Shown here: positions 61,152 through 64,000 of the stretch, piece after piece
How the letters are laid out: each line of letters begins with the position of its first letter
How positions within the stretch are numbered: position 1 is the stretch's first letter
Source: Sphingobacterium sp. JB170
GTDB taxonomy: Bacteria > Bacteroidota > Bacteroidia > Sphingobacteriales > Sphingobacteriaceae
Assembly: GCF_900163865.1 (NCBI RefSeq)
Contig: NZ_FUKU01000071.1
Span: 124,001-188,000, forward strand
Direction: 5' to 3'
DNA length: 64,000 nt
Made by a program: the position numbers and the translations under genes
The notes under the pieces: model-generated
What the model was told of the DNA's origin: nothing
Database searches by the model: none
What the model saw: only the letters and a program-made list of their open reading frames with translations

Positions 61152-61200
61152 GATTGCCATCCAGCTCGATGGGGTTTCAATCGTTAATTAAATATTTTTT
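61152..61200 (+). terminator. candidate attenuator hairpin
   Basis: GATTG/CAATC (61152-61156 with 61178-61182) and CCATC/GATGG (61157-61161 with 61168-61172) with a 5-base bulge, followed 12 bases later by six Ts (61195-61200). Loop bases AGCTCGA (61163-61169) are complementary to TCGAGCT (61116-61122) at the end of the leader peptide frame, giving an alternative, competing pairing. The distance to the T tract is longer than ideal. Confidence 0.45.
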
Positions 61201-61240
61201 CGCCGCACATACGTGCAAATTAAATAGGTCGACATCTTAG

Positions 61241-61957
61241 ATGACACTTTCAGATTTTTTAATTGTTCCCGCTACTTCTAAGGATGTAGTACATGCAAAG
61301 GCTATTTGCAATGAAATGTTTGAGTCTGCAAAAGCTCGAGGGACGGGTATTGCTCGCCGTAAGCCGGAATATGTGTCCGGAAAAATTGAGGAGGGTAAGG
61401 CTGTTATTGCATTACATAAAGACGGGCGTTGGGCAGGTTTCTGTTACATCGAGACGTGGGGACATGGCGATTACGTAGCAAACTCAGGTTTGATCGTCAG
61501 CCCCGAATTCAGAAAAGTAGGCTTAGCAAAGGCGATCAAAAAACGTATTTTTGAACTCTCCCGTGAGAAATATCCCAATGCCAAAATTTTCGGACTAACA
61601 ACAGGTCTCGCCGTAATGAAAATCAACTCAGATTTGGGCTATGAACCGGTAACCTATTCGGAACTAACCCAAGATGAAGAATTTTGGAAAGGCTGTAAGT
61701 CTTGCGTAAACTTTGACATCTTGGTGAGTAAAGAACGCAAAAACTGTATGTGTACGGCGATGTTATGGGATCCCGTCGAAAAAGAGCGGAGTTTGAAAGA
61801 AAAGATCCAGCGTCGTGCAGAAGCAAAAGAGCGGTTGGATAGAATAGTCAAAAAGCAATCCCTGTTAAAACGCATCGAAGCCAAATTATGGAAATCAACC
61901 AAGAAGTTGGTAGCGACAATATTTCCGGTGGGCACGGGCATTGTTAAAGGAGTATAA
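61241..61957 (+). CDS. GNAT acyltransferase, likely first step of arginine synthesis
   Basis: 238 residues. GNAT fold with the acyl-CoA loop SPEFRKVGLAKAIKKRIF (about 88-105) and a C-terminal part containing CKSC (152-155) and CMC (169-171), a possible metal knuckle, then a Lys/Arg-rich tail. It lies 46 bases before argG and shares its leader, so it probably makes N-acetyl- or N-succinylglutamate, replacing ArgA; this is inferred from context. No classical argA or argJ is in the window. Confidence 0.8.
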   Translation: MTLSDFLIVPATSKDVVHAKAICNEMFESAKARGTGIARRKPEYVSGKIEEGKAVIALHKDGRWAGFCYIETWGHGDYVANSGLIVSPEFRKVGLAKAIKKRIFELSREKYPNAKIFGLTTGLAVMKINSDLGYEPVTYSELTQDEEFWKGCKSCVNFDILVSKERKNCMCTAMLWDPVEKERSLKEKIQRRAEAKERLDRIVKKQSLLKRIEAKLWKSTKKLVATIFPVGTGIVKGV

Positions 61958-62003
61958 TTTATAGATATGAAAGCTCGTCAGTAGCTAAAATAAAATTTGA
62001 GAA

Positions 62004-63200
62004 ATGAAAAAAGTAGTATTAGCGTTTAGTGGAGGGTTGGATACTTCATTCTGTTGTATTTATCTTACAAAAGACCTAGGTTTAGAAGTGCATTCTGTTG
62101 TTGTAAATACCGGAGGTTTTTCAGAGGAAGAATTGATTCAGATTGAGAAGCGTGCGTATGCCCTGGGGGTGAAATCACACAGAGCGATCGATTCAACTGA
62201 AGATTACTATCGTGATACGCTTAAATATTTAATCTTTGGTAACGTTCTAAAAAATGGCACATATCCCTTATCGGTCTCTGCCGAGCGGGTTTGTCAAGCC
62301 ACGGCTATTGCGAACTATGCAAATAAAATAGGCGCCGAATCGGTTGCCCATGGTTCTACTGGAGCCGGGAATGATCAGGTACGTTTCGATATGATTTTCA
62401 ATACAATTATACCGGGCGTGGAGATTATCACCCCCATACGGGATCTTAAACTGTCTAGAGAGCAAGAAATTGAGTACCTTGCTAAACATGGAGTGGAGAT
62501 CAATCCCGAAAAAGCTAAATATTCAATAAACAAAGGGCTGTGGGGAACGTCTGTAGGCGGAGCGGAGACACTTACTTCCAATCAATATTTGCCCGAAGGT
62601 GCATGGCCAACACAAGTAACTAATACCACCCCGCAGACGATAACAATTGATTTTGTTAAAGGCGAACCTATTGCGTTAAATGAGCGTCAGATTGGATCGG
62701 TAAAAGTTATTCAGGAATTGCAAGAGCTTGCTCAACCTTATGGCATCGGTCGAGATATTCATGTCGGCGATACCATTATTGGAATTAAAGGCCGCGTCGG
62801 ATTTGAGGCAGCGGGTCCATTGATCTTAATAAAGGCACATCATACCTTAGAGAAACATACACTGACGAAATGGCAATTAGCCTGGAAAGATCAAATAGCC
62901 GCATTTTATGGGAACTACATGCATGAGGGTCAAATGCATGATCCGGTTATGCGTGACATTGAAGCTTTCTTAACGTCGGCTCAACAATCGGTATCCGGCC
63001 GTGTCATTGTGGAACTGCACCCATATCGTTTTGTCATCATTGGCATCGAATCCGATTACGACTTGATGTCTAATAAATTTGGAAGCTATGGTGAAATGAA
63101 TGAAGGATATACGGGAGACGATGTAAAAGGTTTTGCAAAAATATTCGGCAATCAGACAAATATTTGGCATAAAGTAAATGAGAGCGTTAAGGGCCAATAG
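62004..63200 (+). CDS. argG: argininosuccinate synthase
   Basis: Joins citrulline and aspartate with ATP to argininosuccinate. 398 residues. ATP-binding P-loop-like AFSGGLDTSFCCIYL at the N-terminus, and GSTGAGNDQVRFD for citrulline/aspartate binding. Second gene of the block; argC follows after 76 bases. Confidence 0.95.
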   Translation: MKKVVLAFSGGLDTSFCCIYLTKDLGLEVHSVVVNTGGFSEEELIQIEKRAYALGVKSHRAIDSTEDYYRDTLKYLIFGNVLKNGTYPLSVSAERVCQATAIANYANKIGAESVAHGSTGAGNDQVRFDMIFNTIIPGVEIITPIRDLKLSREQEIEYLAKHGVEINPEKAKYSINKGLWGTSVGGAETLTSNQYLPEGAWPTQVTNTTPQTITIDFVKGEPIALNERQIGSVKVIQELQELAQPYGIGRDIHVGDTIIGIKGRVGFEAAGPLILIKAHHTLEKHTLTKWQLAWKDQIAAFYGNYMHEGQMHDPVMRDIEAFLTSAQQSVSGRVIVELHPYRFVIIGIESDYDLMSNKFGSYGEMNEGYTGDDVKGFAKIFGNQTNIWHKVNESVKGQ

Positions 63201-63276
63201 TGCAGTAGGAATACGTTGGATGGAGGAAAGCCTTGCTGTTCATTCGCATATACGGCTTGCTCTAAAGTAATTTAAA

Positions 63277-64000
63277 ATGAGTAGAATAAAAGTAGGAATT
63301 GTAGGATCGGCAGGCTATACAGGTGGTGAGTTATTACGGTTATTGATTTTTCACCCGCAAGTGGATATTGTCTTTGCAAATTCCGTTTCTAACGCCGGTA
63401 AGAAAGTTTATGAAGTGCATACTGACCTGTTCGGTGATACGGAATTAGAGTTTTCGACCGAATTTCATTCGCATATCGATGTGCTATTTTTATGCGTTGG
63501 TCATGGCGATGCTCGGAAATTTCTGGAAGCGAATACTGTGAGTGAACAAGTGAAAATAATTGATTTGTCGCAAGACTATCGTTTAACAGCCAACAAGGAT
63601 TATCAACACGATAAATTCGTTTATGGTTTGCCTGAACTCAACCGAGACGAAATTCGTGGAGCGCAATATATTGCCAATCCAGGTTGTTTTGCAACGACGA
63701 TCCAACTGGGGCTGCTACCACTCGCTGCCGAAGGATTGTTAGGTGATGCAATCCATATTAATGCTACAACAGGATCTACAGGAGCTGGCCAAAAGCCAGG
63801 GCTTACTACGCATTTTTCGTGGCGTAATAATAATCTCTCAGCATACAAATCATTTGAACATCAGCATCTTCAAGAAATATCCGAATCGTTGAATCAATTA
63901 CAGCCTGGTTTCCTTCCTCAAAGTGAGGAGCCGTTAATGGTACGTGCAGGGCAGAAACTTCATTTTATACCGCAAAGAGGTGCTTTTGCTCGTGGTATAT
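63277..64000 (+). CDS. argC: N-acetyl(succinyl)-gamma-glutamyl-phosphate reductase (3' end cut by the window edge)
   Basis: Reduces N-acylglutamyl phosphate to the semialdehyde, third step of arginine synthesis. 241 codons are seen from the ATG at 63277. NADP motif VGIVGSAGYTGGELLRLL at the start and the active-site Cys in NPGCFATTIQLGLLPL. It complements argD-argF'-argB-proC-argE at 26-31 kb. Confidence 0.95.
   Translation, partial: MSRIKVGIVGSAGYTGGELLRLLIFHPQVDIVFANSVSNAGKKVYEVHTDLFGDTELEFSTEFHSHIDVLFLCVGHGDARKFLEANTVSEQVKIIDLSQDYRLTANKDYQHDKFVYGLPELNRDEIRGAQYIANPGCFATTIQLGLLPLAAEGLLGDAIHINATTGSTGAGQKPGLTTHFSWRNNNLSAYKSFEHQHLQEISESLNQLQPGFLPQSEEPLMVRAGQKLHFIPQRGAFARGI

Noticed and set aside
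60861..61160. 99-codon minus-strand frame across the arginine leader
   Set aside because: Its features are explained by the plus-strand leader; it is AT-rich antisense sequence with low-complexity Phe/Lys content and no neighbouring gene to pair with.
1..64000. CRISPR arrays, insertion sequences, prophage genes, tRNA and rRNA genes, defence islands
   Set aside because: No direct-repeat arrays, transposase-like frames, tRNA T-loop patterns or phage genes were seen; the gene content is core and evenly composed.

Overview
The window comes from the chromosome of a member of the Bacteroidota, most likely family Sphingobacteriaceae (Sphingobacterium/Pedobacter-like). Four things point there: promoters of the Bacteroidota type (TTTG, about 19-21 bp, TAnnTTTG); starts without Shine-Dalgarno sequences; arginine genes of the N-succinylornithine type; and lineage proteins such as IPExxxVDY, a fused lipoprotein-type MsrA and a ~1250-residue NtrY-like kinase. 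It is almost entirely core housekeeping DNA. I see no insertion sequence, prophage, CRISPR array, tRNA or rRNA gene.

Layout. 1-6.1 kb: pyruvate kinase (cut by the window edge), an IPExxxVDY protein, acpP-fabF, rnc and hisS. 6.2-10.8 kb: pyruvate dehydrogenase E1-alpha and E2, a serine-hydrolase lipoprotein and a CoA-binding protein. 11.1-26.2 kb: the merged S10/spc/alpha ribosomal supercluster from rplC to rplQ, with secY, map, infA and rpoA. It lacks rpsJ at its head and carries several internal promoters and hairpins. 26.3-31.1 kb: argD-argF'-argB-proC-argE, ending in a 48-bp palindrome shared with a convergent Lrp/AsnC regulator. 31.6-32.0 kb: an AT-rich gap with phased A-tracts, a 19-bp inverted repeat and a possible small RNA. 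32-43.4 kb: a kinase-like unknown protein, ruvC, two flippase-like membrane proteins, a GT2 glycosyltransferase, plsC, a hydrolase, an SDR, small membrane and lipoproteins, gmd and a coiled-coil protein. 43.6-51 kb: a giant sensor kinase and sdhCAB. 51.2-60.7 kb: a beta-barrel protein, CsbD-like, csaA, tadA, sodA, msrA, recA, nth, a subtilase and an S9 oligopeptidase. 61.0-64 kb: a second arginine block (GNAT, argG, argC, the last cut by the window edge).

How it fits together. The two arginine blocks, about 30 kb apart, supply most of a succinylated arginine pathway; argH is not in the window. The second block has a 5' leader holding a 41-codon open reading frame very rich in arginine codons near its end, followed by hairpins arranged like a classical attenuator. 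I consider this the most interesting candidate in the window. Several other genes (hisS, gmd, nth, ruvC, the 32.0 kb gene) have the -7 promoter element 4-5 bases before the start codon, which implies leaderless mRNAs.
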